7,836 nt of DNA from a candidate division TA06 bacterium (GTDB lineage Bacteria > Hydrothermota > DG-26 > E44-bin18 > JADFOU01). Below, one piece after another: positions 1-5,167 of the stretch. The position numbers and the translations under genes are program-made. A model generated the notes under the pieces. It was not told the DNA's origin, did not search any database, and worked only from the letters and a program-made list of their open reading frames with translations. Every line of letters begins with the position of its first letter. Positions within the stretch are counted from its first letter, which is position 1. Where the stretch lies: positions 1-7,836 of the forward strand of contig JADFOU010000088.1 of the NCBI GenBank assembly GCA_022562655.1, in the 5' to 3' direction.

Positions 1-1
1 T

Positions 2-259
2 GTCCTCGATTTTCTCATCAGTGGAACATTAGAGAACCCAAAATTCGCTTGGAACACTACCAAAACGAAAGATCGAATAGAGAAAAAGATCTCTGAAGAG
101 ATTGGGAAGAGGAGGGAAGAGGTGGAGAAAAAAGTGAAGGGGGAACTGGAAAAGAAGAAAGAGGAAGCCAAGAAAGAACTGGAAAAGAAGAAGGAGGAGA
201 TCAAAAAAGAACTGGAAAAGAAGGCAAAGGAAAAGTTGAAAAAAATATTTCCCCGATGA
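2..259 (+). CDS. C-terminal fragment of a probable AsmA-like envelope protein with coiled-coil tail (5' partial)
   Basis: The frame starting at base 2 is open for 85 codons to TGA at 257-259; the 5' end lies outside the window. The fragment opens with VLDFLISGTLENPKFAWN, which resembles the end of AsmA-type repeat domains (pattern hydrophobic-SGTLxNPK) found in bridge-like envelope proteins that span the periplasm. From about residue 27 on it is almost entirely Lys/Glu and strongly predicted helical coiled coil, including three near-identical 11-residue units (ELEKKKEEAKK type). It ends KIFPR. The AsmA assignment is inferred from one short motif plus the charged tail, which is common at the ends of such proteins; TIGR03545-like proteins are an alternative. 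The stop is followed within 8 bases by repeat DNA. That a coding region ends here is secure; the family is moderately so. Confidence 0.75.
   Translation, partial: VLDFLISGTLENPKFAWNTTKTKDRIEKKISEEIGKRREEVEKKVKGELEKKKEEAKKELEKKKEEIKKELEKKAKEKLKKIFPR
143..241 (+). repeat. Three tandem 33-nt units coding hendecad coiled-coil repeats
   Basis: Units at 143-175, 176-208 and 209-241 each begin GAACTGGAAAAGAAG and code for ELEKK(K/A)(E/K)(E)xKK-type 11-mers. Units 1 and 2 differ mainly in third positions plus one residue (Ala to Ile); unit 3 is more diverged. The 11-residue period is the hendecad spacing of a right-handed or straight coiled coil. The DNA similarity suggests recent tandem duplication, and unit number could vary between strains. 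Confidence 0.75.
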
Positions 260-263
260 AAAA

Positions 264-297
264 CCAGTAATTGGTTAAATGGTCAAATGGTTAAATC
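264..297 (+). repeat. AT-rich 7/8-bp period repeat array
   Basis: The array starts eight bases after the stop of the upstream gene. It consists of GTAATTG, then GTTAAATG, GTCAAATG and GTTAAATC (267-297). The 14-mer CAAATGGTTAAATC at 284-297 recurs exactly, inverted, at 1794-1807 just before the next-but-one gene. Similar short-period AT-rich arrays are dispersed in many environmental bacterial genomes. No coding function is seen. Confidence 0.7.
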
Positions 298-353
298 CTG
301 ACCTGTCGGCAGGACAGGTTTAACCGAATCGAAGCCTGACCTGGCGTCAGGCC
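298..353 (+). repeat. Twin GC-rich hairpins with identical geometry
   Basis: There are two perfect stem-loops: ACCTGTC/GACAGGT (301-307 with 313-319, loop GGCAG) and GCCTGAC/GTCAGGC (334-340 with 346-352, loop CTGGC). Both have a 7-bp stem and a 5-nt loop, and the stems resemble each other (CCTGnC). Neither is followed by a T-run, so an intrinsic terminator is unlikely. They look like REP/MITE-type repeat units. The spacer holds TAACCGAAT (321-329), which is inverted at 1740-1748. Confidence 0.65.
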
Positions 354-356
354 AGG

Positions 357-406
357 GATCTCCGTTTCTTCCGCCTAAGGCGGACCAAACCTCCAGTAGG
401 AGAAGT
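357..406 (+). repeat. Dispersed repeat module A, copy 1 (TCCGCC-TAA-GGCGGA hairpin)
   Basis: This module of about 50 bp runs from GATCTCCGTT to CCAGTAGGAGAA, centred on a 6-bp hairpin (370-375 with 379-384, loop TAA). An inverted, slightly diverged copy lies at 1643-1691, with a few small indels and substitutions. It holds no open reading frame worth calling. Confidence 0.8.
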
Positions 407-411
407 GCCAA

Positions 412-547
412 TCACCGCAAAGGCGCAGAGACCGCAGAGATCCGCCTGCCGAGCCCGTCTTCACTGCCTGACCCACGGCCAGGGAGGCGAATGAAAATTT
501 CAAGAACATTAAGATATAAACTTTGCGTCCTTTGAGTCTTTGTGGTG
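412..547 (+). repeat. Inverted repeat with CACCGCAAAGGCG-type arms enclosing module B
   Basis: The left arm is 412-438 and the right arm 521-547. The reverse complement of the right arm matches the left at 20 of 27 positions, with most differences being A/G. The arms are members of the widespread environmental repeat reading CTTTGCGTCTTTGCGGTG or its complement. The right arm carries the GTG codons used as start of the protease gene, as well as the in-frame TGA at 533-535. The space between the arms holds module B copy 1 plus an AT-rich stretch. Confidence 0.65.
440..492 (+). repeat. Dispersed repeat module B, copy 1 (53 bp)
   Basis: This 53-bp unit begins ATCCGCCT and ends AGGCGAAT, near-perfect terminal inverted repeats. 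Compared with the reverse complement of 1689-1741 it matches 52 of 53 positions. The single difference (AGGCGAAT versus AGGCGGAT) lies in the terminal repeat of this copy. The near identity over non-coding DNA implies recent duplication or gene conversion. Confidence 0.85.
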
Positions 548-1471
548 CATAGCCTTATTTTTGAATTGAAATATTTCATTTTTTATTTTTCGTTTTTCAT
601 ATTTTTCTCCGGAGAATGGAACTCCATCCAGTCCGAACACTTTCTCCTCTCCTACAAGAAGGAGGATGAGAGGAGCGCTAGAGAGATCCTCCTCTATGCA
701 GAAGAGGAACTCCCTCCTATCGCCGCTCACCTTGGAATCGTTCCTACCCCTTCGGAGAAGATTCGCATTATACTCTCCTCTACTCAAGATGACTTTGATC
801 AATTTACGCGACAGGGTGTCCCGGACTGGGGGATTGGCTGTGCCTTACCCCATGAGAAGACCATCGTCCTCAAAACCCCTCGCCTTGTCGGAAAAAATAT
901 TGACCTCCGCTCTCTCATCGCCCATGAGATCTCCCACATCCTTCTGCATAATCCTCATACCTCCTTTAATAAAGGGGGTATGGGGATTCCTCGCTGGTTT
1001 GATGAAGGGCTTGCAATGTTCGAGTCTCGAGAATGGAAGGTCGGAGAGTCTATGACCCTTGCCTGGGCAGTACTCAACAACACCCTTCTTCCTCTCTCCT
1101 CTCTCAAGACTCATTTTCCAGCCAGTGAGAAAAAGGCTCGCCTTGCCTATACCCAATCCTTCTCCACAATCGCATACATCATAGAAGAATTTGGAGAAGA
1201 GGGACTTCAATTTCTCCTGAAAACCCTTACGAGTACCGGCGATTTTGAAAAGGCTCTGGAAGAAGGTCTCGGCCTCACCTGTGATCAGTTCCAGCAGCAA
1301 TGGCTCACCCATCTGAAAAAAAATTATAACCTTCTTTTCATCCTTTCCGATGCTGGAATCCTCTGGGGTGCCATCTCCCTCCTCTTCCTTTACGCCCTCA
1401 TCGTCAAAACGATCAAAACCCGTAGAAGAAAACGGGAATTGGAAGATGATAATGCTACTGGTAATTGGTGA
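542..1471 (+). CDS. Membrane-anchored zinc metalloprotease, peptidase-MA-like (gluzincin)
   Basis: A 309-residue protein. Residues about 9-25 form a hydrophobic segment (signal peptide or N-terminal membrane segment). The zinc motif HEISH is at 128-132 in LIAHEISHILL, and the likely third ligand or catalytic Glu is E155 in PRWFDEGLA, the arrangement of the peptidase MA family (Peptidase_MA_2 type). Residues about 271-288 form a second membrane segment followed by the basic tail KTIKTRRRKR. The expected topology is an outward-facing protease domain held by a C-terminal anchor; the substrate cannot be told. Oddities: the HEXXH-to-Glu loop contains a 13-codon palindromic insert (residues 137-149); the only upstream starts are GTG at 542 or 545 inside a repeat, with no clear Shine-Dalgarno and a stop at 533-535 (TTG at 566 is an alternative); the last residues and stop lie in another repeat. 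The open frame and intact motifs argue for function. Repeat modules flank it on both sides. Confidence 0.85.
   Translation: MVHSLIFELKYFIFYFSFFIFFSGEWNSIQSEHFLLSYKKEDERSAREILLYAEEELPPIAAHLGIVPTPSEKIRIILSSTQDDFDQFTRQGVPDWGIGCALPHEKTIVLKTPRLVGKNIDLRSLIAHEISHILLHNPHTSFNKGGMGIPRWFDEGLAMFESREWKVGESMTLAWAVLNNTLLPLSSLKTHFPASEKKARLAYTQSFSTIAYIIEEFGEEGLQFLLKTLTSTGDFEKALEEGLGLTCDQFQQQWLTHLKKNYNLLFILSDAGILWGAISLLFLYALIVKTIKTRRRKRELEDDNATGNW
950..988 (+). repeat. 39-bp near-perfect palindrome inserted in frame in the protease gene
   Basis: The arms 950-968 and 970-988 pair around a single central A at 969. Of 19 pairs, 17 are Watson-Crick and the other two (955 with 983, 962 with 976) would be G-U wobbles in RNA. 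It begins exactly on a codon and covers 13 codons reading NPHTSFNKGGMGI, matching the signature NPPxxPFxKGGxxG typical of translated copies of a widespread CCCCCTTT/AAAGGGGG palindromic repeat. It lies between the HEISH motif and the WFDEG glutamate. Confidence 0.85.
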
Positions 1472-1586
1472 TAGGTGCTTGGTAATTCGTTACATACAAC
1501 CAATTATTTTACTGCTCATAACGCATAAACTCATTATCTTAGATCATTTACCATTTACCAATTTCCAGTTACCAAGTAACGATTTA
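1460..1586 (+). repeat. Miniature element with inverted 7-bp-period arms
   Basis: The left arm consists of heptads GGTAATT, GGTGATA, GGTGCTT and GGTAATT (1460-1487). The right arm reads CATTTAC, CATTTAC, CAATTTC, CAGTTAC, CAAGTAA and CGATTTA (1545-1586), which on the other strand is the same GTAAnTG family. The 57-bp spacer shows no gene. The TGA stop of the protease gene (1469-1471) is inside the second left heptad, so the final residues TGNW are repeat-encoded. Confidence 0.7.
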
Positions 1587-1598
1587 ACCAAAATTGGG

Positions 1599-1625
1599 TT
1601 GATTTTCTGGTAGTGATCATATAAT
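1599..1625 (+). promoter_or_regulatory. Possible sigma-70-type promoter before the DUF2723 gene
   Basis: A perfect TATAAT at 1620-1625 is preceded by TTGATT at 1599-1604 with 15 bp between, shorter than the preferred 17. Transcription from here would start near 1632 and give a leader of about 180 nt containing the inverted modules A and B. Because the region is AT-rich and repeat-derived, a chance match is quite possible. Confidence 0.3.
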
Positions 1626-1642
1626 ATTTATGGGAAACTGGT

Positions 1643-1691
1643 GATTCTCCTACTGGTGGGTTTGGTCCGCCTTAGGCGGACAACGGAGATC
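1643..1691 (-). repeat. Dispersed repeat module A, copy 2 (inverted)
   Basis: This is the reverse complement of the 357-406 module with minor indels. It holds a perfect 7-bp hairpin GTCCGCC/GGCGGAC (1665-1671 with 1675-1681, loop TTA). It directly abuts and slightly overlaps module B copy 2. In copy 1 the modules are in the opposite order and separated by 33 bp. Confidence 0.8.
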
Positions 1692-1741
1692 CGCCTCCCT
1701 GGCCGTGGGTCAGGCAGTGAAGACGGGCTCGGCAGGCGGAT
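1689..1741 (-). repeat. Dispersed repeat module B, copy 2 (inverted, perfect 8-bp terminal inverted repeats)
   Basis: The 53-bp unit is bounded by ATCCGCCT (1689-1696) and AGGCGGAT (1734-1741), which are perfect inverted repeats. It is 52/53 identical to the reverse complement of 440-492. There is no internal ORF, so if it is mobile it would need transposase in trans. It may also fold in the mRNA leader of the downstream gene. Confidence 0.85.
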
Positions 1742-1743
1742 TC

Positions 1744-1807
1744 GGTTAAATGGTAAAATTTAAGGATTGTCCATTTAACGACTCACTATTTACGATTTAA
1801 CCATTTG
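1744..1807 (+). repeat. AT-rich 7/8-bp period repeats up to the DUF2723 start codon
   Basis: GGTTAAATGG (1744-1753) is inverted as CCATTTAACG (1771-1780, 9 of 10). The stretch then runs ATTTAAC, GACTCAC, TATTTAC and GATTTAAC to 1801, ending in GATTTAACCATTTG (1794-1807), the exact inverse of 284-297. It ends five bases before the ATG at 1813 and leaves that gene with no recognisable Shine-Dalgarno sequence. Confidence 0.65.
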
Positions 1808-1812
1808 TTTCC

Positions 1813-4494
1813 ATGGACAAAGAGAAGAAGATTCGTTTAATAGTATTTTTCGCTGTTTTTGGGGTCGTCCTCTCCGTTTATCTCTGGACCATCGCACCGA
1901 CGGTGGCCTTTTGGGATAACGGTGAGTTTATTGCCTGTTCCTATATTCTGGGAGTCCCTCACCCCCCCGGCACCCCTCTCCAGGTTCTCATCGGAAAGAT
2001 CTTCTCTTTTCTCCCTATCTCGAATGAGATCGCCTATCGGGTCAATTTCTTCTCCGTTTTCTCTGGAGCCATGGCGGCTGCCTTTATCTATCTTTTGGTT
2101 GTGAAGGTAATCGGTAACTTTAAAGGGACTCGAGTGAAGAACTTCCTCCTTCTCCAACATACAAGTGGAATTGTGGCTGGGCTCGTGGGTGCCTTCTCTT
2201 ACACAGTGTGGGACAACTCAGTGGAGGCGGAGGTCTATTCCCCAAGTAACCTCATTACGGTTCTCATCACTTGGATCGCTCTGATTTGGTATGAGAATAT
2301 CGGAAAGAAAGGAAACAAAAACCTCCTCCTCCTGTCAGTCTATCTCCTCACCCTCTCCATTGGCGTCCACTTGGCTCCTCTCTTAGTAGCTCCGGGGTTC
2401 CTTCTTTTGTTTATTTTTGTGGATCGAAAAGGGATATTGGACTCCAAACTTCTTTTAGCCCTAATTCCCCTCATCTTTCTGGGGATCTCAACCTATTTCT
2501 ACCTCATCATCCGTGCCCATTTTGATCCGGGAATCAACGAGGTAAACCCTCGAGACTTTCGCACTCTCTGGGAGGTCTTTACAAGGAAGCAATATGGTCC
2601 TTCTAGCCTCCTTCCCCGTCGGACTCAATTGGAAGGGATGGGACTCATCCCCGCTTATCTGGAGCAATTGAAGCTCTATGCCAAATACTACTCCTGGCAG
2701 TTTGCCAAGTTCCCCCGTTCCCTGATTGAACCCCTAACAGAACCATCCACCTGGCTTAAATTTCTCTCCATTGTCGTTACCTGGCTCTTTACCTCCTTAG
2801 GTCTTTTCGGATTATGGACCCACTTCCGGAAGGAGAAAAAGACCTTCCTCCTCCTTGGAGTGACCTTTCTCTTCACCAGCTTGGGATTGTTAACCTATCT
2901 CAATATGAAGTACTCCCCCTCTGACCCCAACCCTCTCCATCTGCCCCACGAGGTGAGAGAACGAGACTATTTCTTCTCCCCCTCTTTCCTCTATTTTGCC
3001 TTCTTTATCGGAATCGGCACATGGGGGCTTTTGCAAGAGATTGGGAGACACTGGAGGAAAGGGATCTCCATCGCGGTCGTTACATTCCTCCTCCTCACAC
3101 TCTTTCCCTTATTGAGTAACATAAGGAGCCATGTCAATCGGAGGGGAGATTGGATCCCTGATGACTACGCACATAATTTACTGATATCCTGCGATGAAAG
3201 CTCAATCCTTTTCACCAATGGGGATAACGACACATTTCCCTTATGGTTTATTCAGGAGGTGAAGGGGTTTAAAAAATGGAGGAATAGGGGGGAGGAGGGT
3301 GTGATGGTCGCGAACCTCTCTCTTCTCAATACCTACTGGTATATAAAACAACTAAAGGGACGTGGGGTTCCCTTCTCCTTCAGTGACTACGAAATTGATA
3401 ACCTCCGACCCTATCCAATGCTGGATCAAGAGGGTAACGTGATTCCTGGAAAGAACATTTTTGTGAAAGATATTGCAGTGCGAGATATACTCGCAACCAA
3501 TCGGGGAATAAAATTTGAGAAGAAAATCCTTCTCCCTATTGTGAGAGAGAAAATCCCAAATCCTTTTCGCCGTCTCATCCCGGAGAGGCTGGTACTGGTT
3601 CCACCTGGATTTTATCAGAGAGTCTTGCCCGATAGTCTCTGGATGAGGATCCCTCTAGAATACATCATTTCTCCCGAGGAGTTTGCGAAAAAGGTCCTGC
3701 CGGGATATGAAGGGGAGAAGAATATTTTCTTTGCTGTTACTGTCTCAAGGGAAAATATCGAGGGATTTAACCCTTACTTAGAAATGGAGGGGATGGTCTA
3801 TCGTGTAGTGGGAACAAGCGGGCAGGCAGGAAGAATCAATGTAGAAAAGACACGAAAGAATCTCGAGGATCTATATCGCTATCGGTCAATCTTTGACGAT
3901 AATGTCTACAAAGATAGCAATACCCAGAAACTCTTTTCCAATTATGTGGCGGGGTGGCTTCGGCTGTCAACAACCCTGGTGTCCCAAGGGGATTTGAAAG
4001 GGGCAGTGGAGGCAGCGGAGATGGCAGTAAAATTTCCGACGGAACAGCGGAACCTCTTGGTGCAGCATCTGGCAGAGCTCTATATCCGGACAGGAGAGAC
4101 AGACAAGGCGGAGGAGAGACTGGAGGAGGTCATTCAGGCAGATCCGAACGCCCCCCGGTCAAACTACCAATTAGGTCAGATCTACGAGCAAAGGGGCAGG
4201 ATGGAGGAGGCTCGCCAGGCCTATGAGAGGGTGATTGAAAAGTCACCCAATGAACCCCTGGGTTATAGTGGACTCCTCCCCCTTCTGAAAGCCACAGGGG
4301 ATAATGAGGCTTATCTGGAAACTATGAAGAAGGCAACCCAAACATCGACTCTTGTAAGCAATCTCGTGCATACCTTTTTGAATTTGAATCCTGATACGAC
4401 CTTGGCGAGAGACATTTTAGAGGAATGGCTCCTTGCTCGTCCCAATGACCCTGCAGCAAAGAGGATACTGGAAAACTTAAACAAAGGACAGTGA
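1813..4494 (+). CDS. DUF2723 / TMEM260-like polytopic glycosyltransferase-like protein with C-terminal TPRs
   Basis: An 893-residue membrane protein. Residues 9-25 are the first membrane helix, followed by APTVAFWDNGEFIA (28-41) and HPPGTPL (50-56), the hallmark of DUF2723 with Asp35/Glu38 as candidate GT-C acidic residues on the extracytoplasmic side. Further membrane helices continue to about residue 435. A soluble part carries GDNDTFPLWF (470-479), a second conserved motif of long family members, then NLSLLNTYWYIKQL. From about residue 710 to the end there are TPR-like helical repeats (GDLKGAVEAAEMAVK, GETDKAEERLEEVIQ, GRMEEARQAYERVIE). Relatives include TMEM260, a protein O-mannosyltransferase; transfer of a sugar to exported proteins is therefore plausible but inferred. 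ATG 1813 is the natural start since the first helix follows at once; no Shine-Dalgarno is visible. The stop lies in a heptad repeat. The nearby exported protein is a conceivable substrate, untested. Confidence 0.9.
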   Translation: MDKEKKIRLIVFFAVFGVVLSVYLWTIAPTVAFWDNGEFIACSYILGVPHPPGTPLQVLIGKIFSFLPISNEIAYRVNFFSVFSGAMAAAFIYLLVVKVIGNFKGTRVKNFLLLQHTSGIVAGLVGAFSYTVWDNSVEAEVYSPSNLITVLITWIALIWYENIGKKGNKNLLLLSVYLLTLSIGVHLAPLLVAPGFLLLFIFVDRKGILDSKLLLALIPLIFLGISTYFYLIIRAHFDPGINEVNPRDFRTLWEVFTRKQYGPSSLLPRRTQLEGMGLIPAYLEQLKLYAKYYSWQFAKFPRSLIEPLTEPSTWLKFLSIVVTWLFTSLGLFGLWTHFRKEKKTFLLLGVTFLFTSLGLLTYLNMKYSPSDPNPLHLPHEVRERDYFFSPSFLYFAFFIGIGTWGLLQEIGRHWRKGISIAVVTFLLLTLFPLLSNIRSHVNRRGDWIPDDYAHNLLISCDESSILFTNGDNDTFPLWFIQEVKGFKKWRNRGEEGVMVANLSLLNTYWYIKQLKGRGVPFSFSDYEIDNLRPYPMLDQEGNVIPGKNIFVKDIAVRDILATNRGIKFEKKILLPIVREKIPNPFRRLIPERLVLVPPGFYQRVLPDSLWMRIPLEYIISPEEFAKKVLPGYEGEKNIFFAVTVSRENIEGFNPYLEMEGMVYRVVGTSGQAGRINVEKTRKNLEDLYRYRSIFDDNVYKDSNTQKLFSNYVAGWLRLSTTLVSQGDLKGAVEAAEMAVKFPTEQRNLLVQHLAELYIRTGETDKAEERLEEVIQADPNAPRSNYQLGQIYEQRGRMEEARQAYERVIEKSPNEPLGYSGLLPLLKATGDNEAYLETMKKATQTSTLVSNLVHTFLNLNPDTTLARDILEEWLLARPNDPAAKRILENLNKGQ

Positions 4495-4536
4495 ATAGAG
4501 AATTGTGAACAGTGAATGGCGAATGATAAATGGCTG
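4488..4536 (+). repeat. Seven tandem 7-bp units overlapping the DUF2723 stop codon
   Basis: The units are ACAGTGA, ATAGAGA, ATTGTGA, ACAGTGA, ATGGCGA, ATGATAA and ATGGCTG. The period is exactly 7 for 49 bases, with pattern A-n-n-G-n-GA in the first five. The TGA stop at 4492-4494 is part of unit 1. Arrays of this GTGAATR type are dispersed in many environmental genomes. It lies in the 81-bp gap before the RAM-domain gene. Confidence 0.75.
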
Positions 4537-4575
4537 AAAGAACGATCTAACCCTTAAACCAAAAGGGGCAAGGAG

Positions 4576-4824
4576 ATGGCAAAGAAGGAACGGATGTCGG
4601 CTTATATTTTGATCAATATACAAGCGGGAAAGACCGTGGAGGCGGTAAGGAATATCCGTAGAAAAAAGGGTGTGAAGGAGGTTCACATTGTCACCGGTCT
4701 TCACGACGCCATTGCTCTCGTGGAAGGGAAGAATTTAAAGGCATTGACGGATCTTATTGTCAAGGGAATCCACAAGTCTCCGGGAGTAGAGAAAACCATC
4801 ACCTGCGTCTGTGTGGATTCGTAG
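4576..4824 (+). CDS. Stand-alone Lrp/AsnC ligand-binding (RAM) domain protein
   Basis: An 82-residue protein (76 if it starts at ATG 4594). The sequence AYILINIQAGKTVEAVRNIRRKKGVKEVHIVTGLHDAIALVEG, followed by a helix and GVEKTITCVCV, fits the ferredoxin-like beta-alpha-beta-beta-alpha-beta fold of the AsnC effector-binding domain. No helix-turn-helix precedes it, so it is not a full Lrp-type regulator. Such single-domain proteins oligomerise and bind amino acids or other small ligands; the ligand here is unknown. The start is ambiguous: ATG 4576 has AGGGG (4564-4568) at usable spacing but AAGGAG directly abuts it, while ATG 4594 has AAGGA (4585-4589) four bases upstream and gives the usual MxAYxLI beginning. 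The gene lies 81 bp after the DUF2723 gene and may be read with it. Its TAG stop is the first part of a repeat hairpin. Confidence 0.88.
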   Translation: MAKKERMSAYILINIQAGKTVEAVRNIRRKKGVKEVHIVTGLHDAIALVEGKNLKALTDLIVKGIHKSPGVEKTITCVCVDS

Positions 4825-4866
4825 GACAGGCATTCTTGTCTGTCTGGATTAATAAGACAGACCTAC
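4821..4866 (+). repeat. Hairpin repeat overlapping the RAM-domain gene stop codon
   Basis: The inner stem is GTCTGTCT (4838-4845) with AGACAGAC (4855-4862), 8 bp with a 9-nt loop. The alternative outer stem GTAGG (4821-4825) with CCTAC (4862-4866) suggests an eroded longer palindrome of the GTAGGACAGGCATTCTTG type. The TAG stop (4822-4824) falls in the outer arm. No T-run follows the inner stem (the next bases are CTACATATC), so it is called a repeat rather than a terminator, although it could slow transcription before the next gene. Confidence 0.65.
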
Positions 4867-5116
4867 ATATCTTTCCCCAGTAGTTCACGAAAGACGAGTC
4901 ACAAGGTGCTGAGCAATAAGCCCATGAGCCTTTTCTTAAATCAAAACTCTTGCATTTTGCAATTCTGATTCGCATTTTACAATGGATTTGTATTTCCAAC
5001 CGAGAGAAGCGAAAGTGAAGGTGAGGAAAGTTCAGTCGTCTTAAGTGATGAAATTCAAAATAGATAAACCTGATTTCAAATTTGTCTCTTCAAATGGGGT
5101 CACTTTAAAATGACTC
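4867..5116 (+). other. Non-coding, AT-rich upstream region of the secreted-protein gene
   Basis: No supportable gene is seen on either strand. It contains GCATTTTGCAAT and GCATTTTACAAT 20 bp apart (4952-4963 and 4972-4983) and, next to the promoter, an imperfect 16-bp palindrome with outer GTCA/TGAC (5099-5114). The length fits the enhancer region expected upstream of a sigma-54 promoter. Confidence 0.5.
4950..4983 (+). promoter_or_regulatory. Direct repeat / palindrome, possible activator site upstream of the sigma-54 promoter
   Basis: GCATTTTGCAAT and GCATTTTACAAT match at 11 of 12 positions with a 20-bp offset, close to two helical turns. The first lies in the perfect inverted repeat TTGCA-TTT-TGCAA (4950-4962). 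It is about 135-165 bp upstream of the -24 element, a usual distance for an enhancer-binding protein. It could equally be a fragment of a dispersed GCATTTT repeat. Confidence 0.3.
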
Positions 5117-5133
5117 TGGCACAGTTTTTGCAT
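5117..5133 (+). promoter_or_regulatory. Sigma-54 (RpoN) -24/-12 promoter
   Basis: The sequence is TGGCACAGTTTTTGCAT. It contains TGGCAC and TTGCAT with GG (5118-5119) and GC (5130-5131) separated by exactly 10 bases, matching the known consensus TGGCAC-N5-TTGCA. The expected transcription start is near 5143, giving a leader of about 25 nt to the ATG at 5168. An enhancer-binding activator is therefore expected to control the gene. Confidence 0.8.
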
Positions 5134-5167
5134 TACTATTAGTTAAAACACTTTTATAAGAGAAAAG

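Noticed and set aside
264..297. CRISPR-like short repeats
   Set aside because: The units are 7-8 bp with no spacers and no cas genes nearby; this holds for the other short-period arrays too.
301..352. Intrinsic terminator after the AsmA-like gene
   Set aside because: Both hairpins are strong but neither is followed by a T-run, and they belong to a repeat-rich block.
845..1312. 155-codon open frame on the minus strand
   Set aside because: It lies wholly inside the protease gene, which has a clear zinc motif. Its translation has no recognisable features except another reading of the palindromic repeat.
1350..1613. 87-codon plus-strand frame over the protease gene end and the following repeats
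   Set aside because: Its sequence is a frame-shifted reading of the protease tail plus translated heptad repeats.
267..1807. Composite transposon or insertion sequence carrying the protease
   Set aside because: There is no transposase and no target-site duplication that I can identify, so only a repeat-bounded block is claimed.
4799..4999. 66-codon minus-strand open frame in the intergenic region
   Set aside because: It runs across the repeat hairpin and the AT-rich upstream region, has no ribosome site or domain, and looks like chance.
5128..5160. Sigma-70 promoter TTGCAT...TATAAG before the secreted-protein gene
   Set aside because: The spacing is 21 bp, too long, and TTGCAT is already explained by the sigma-54 -12 element.
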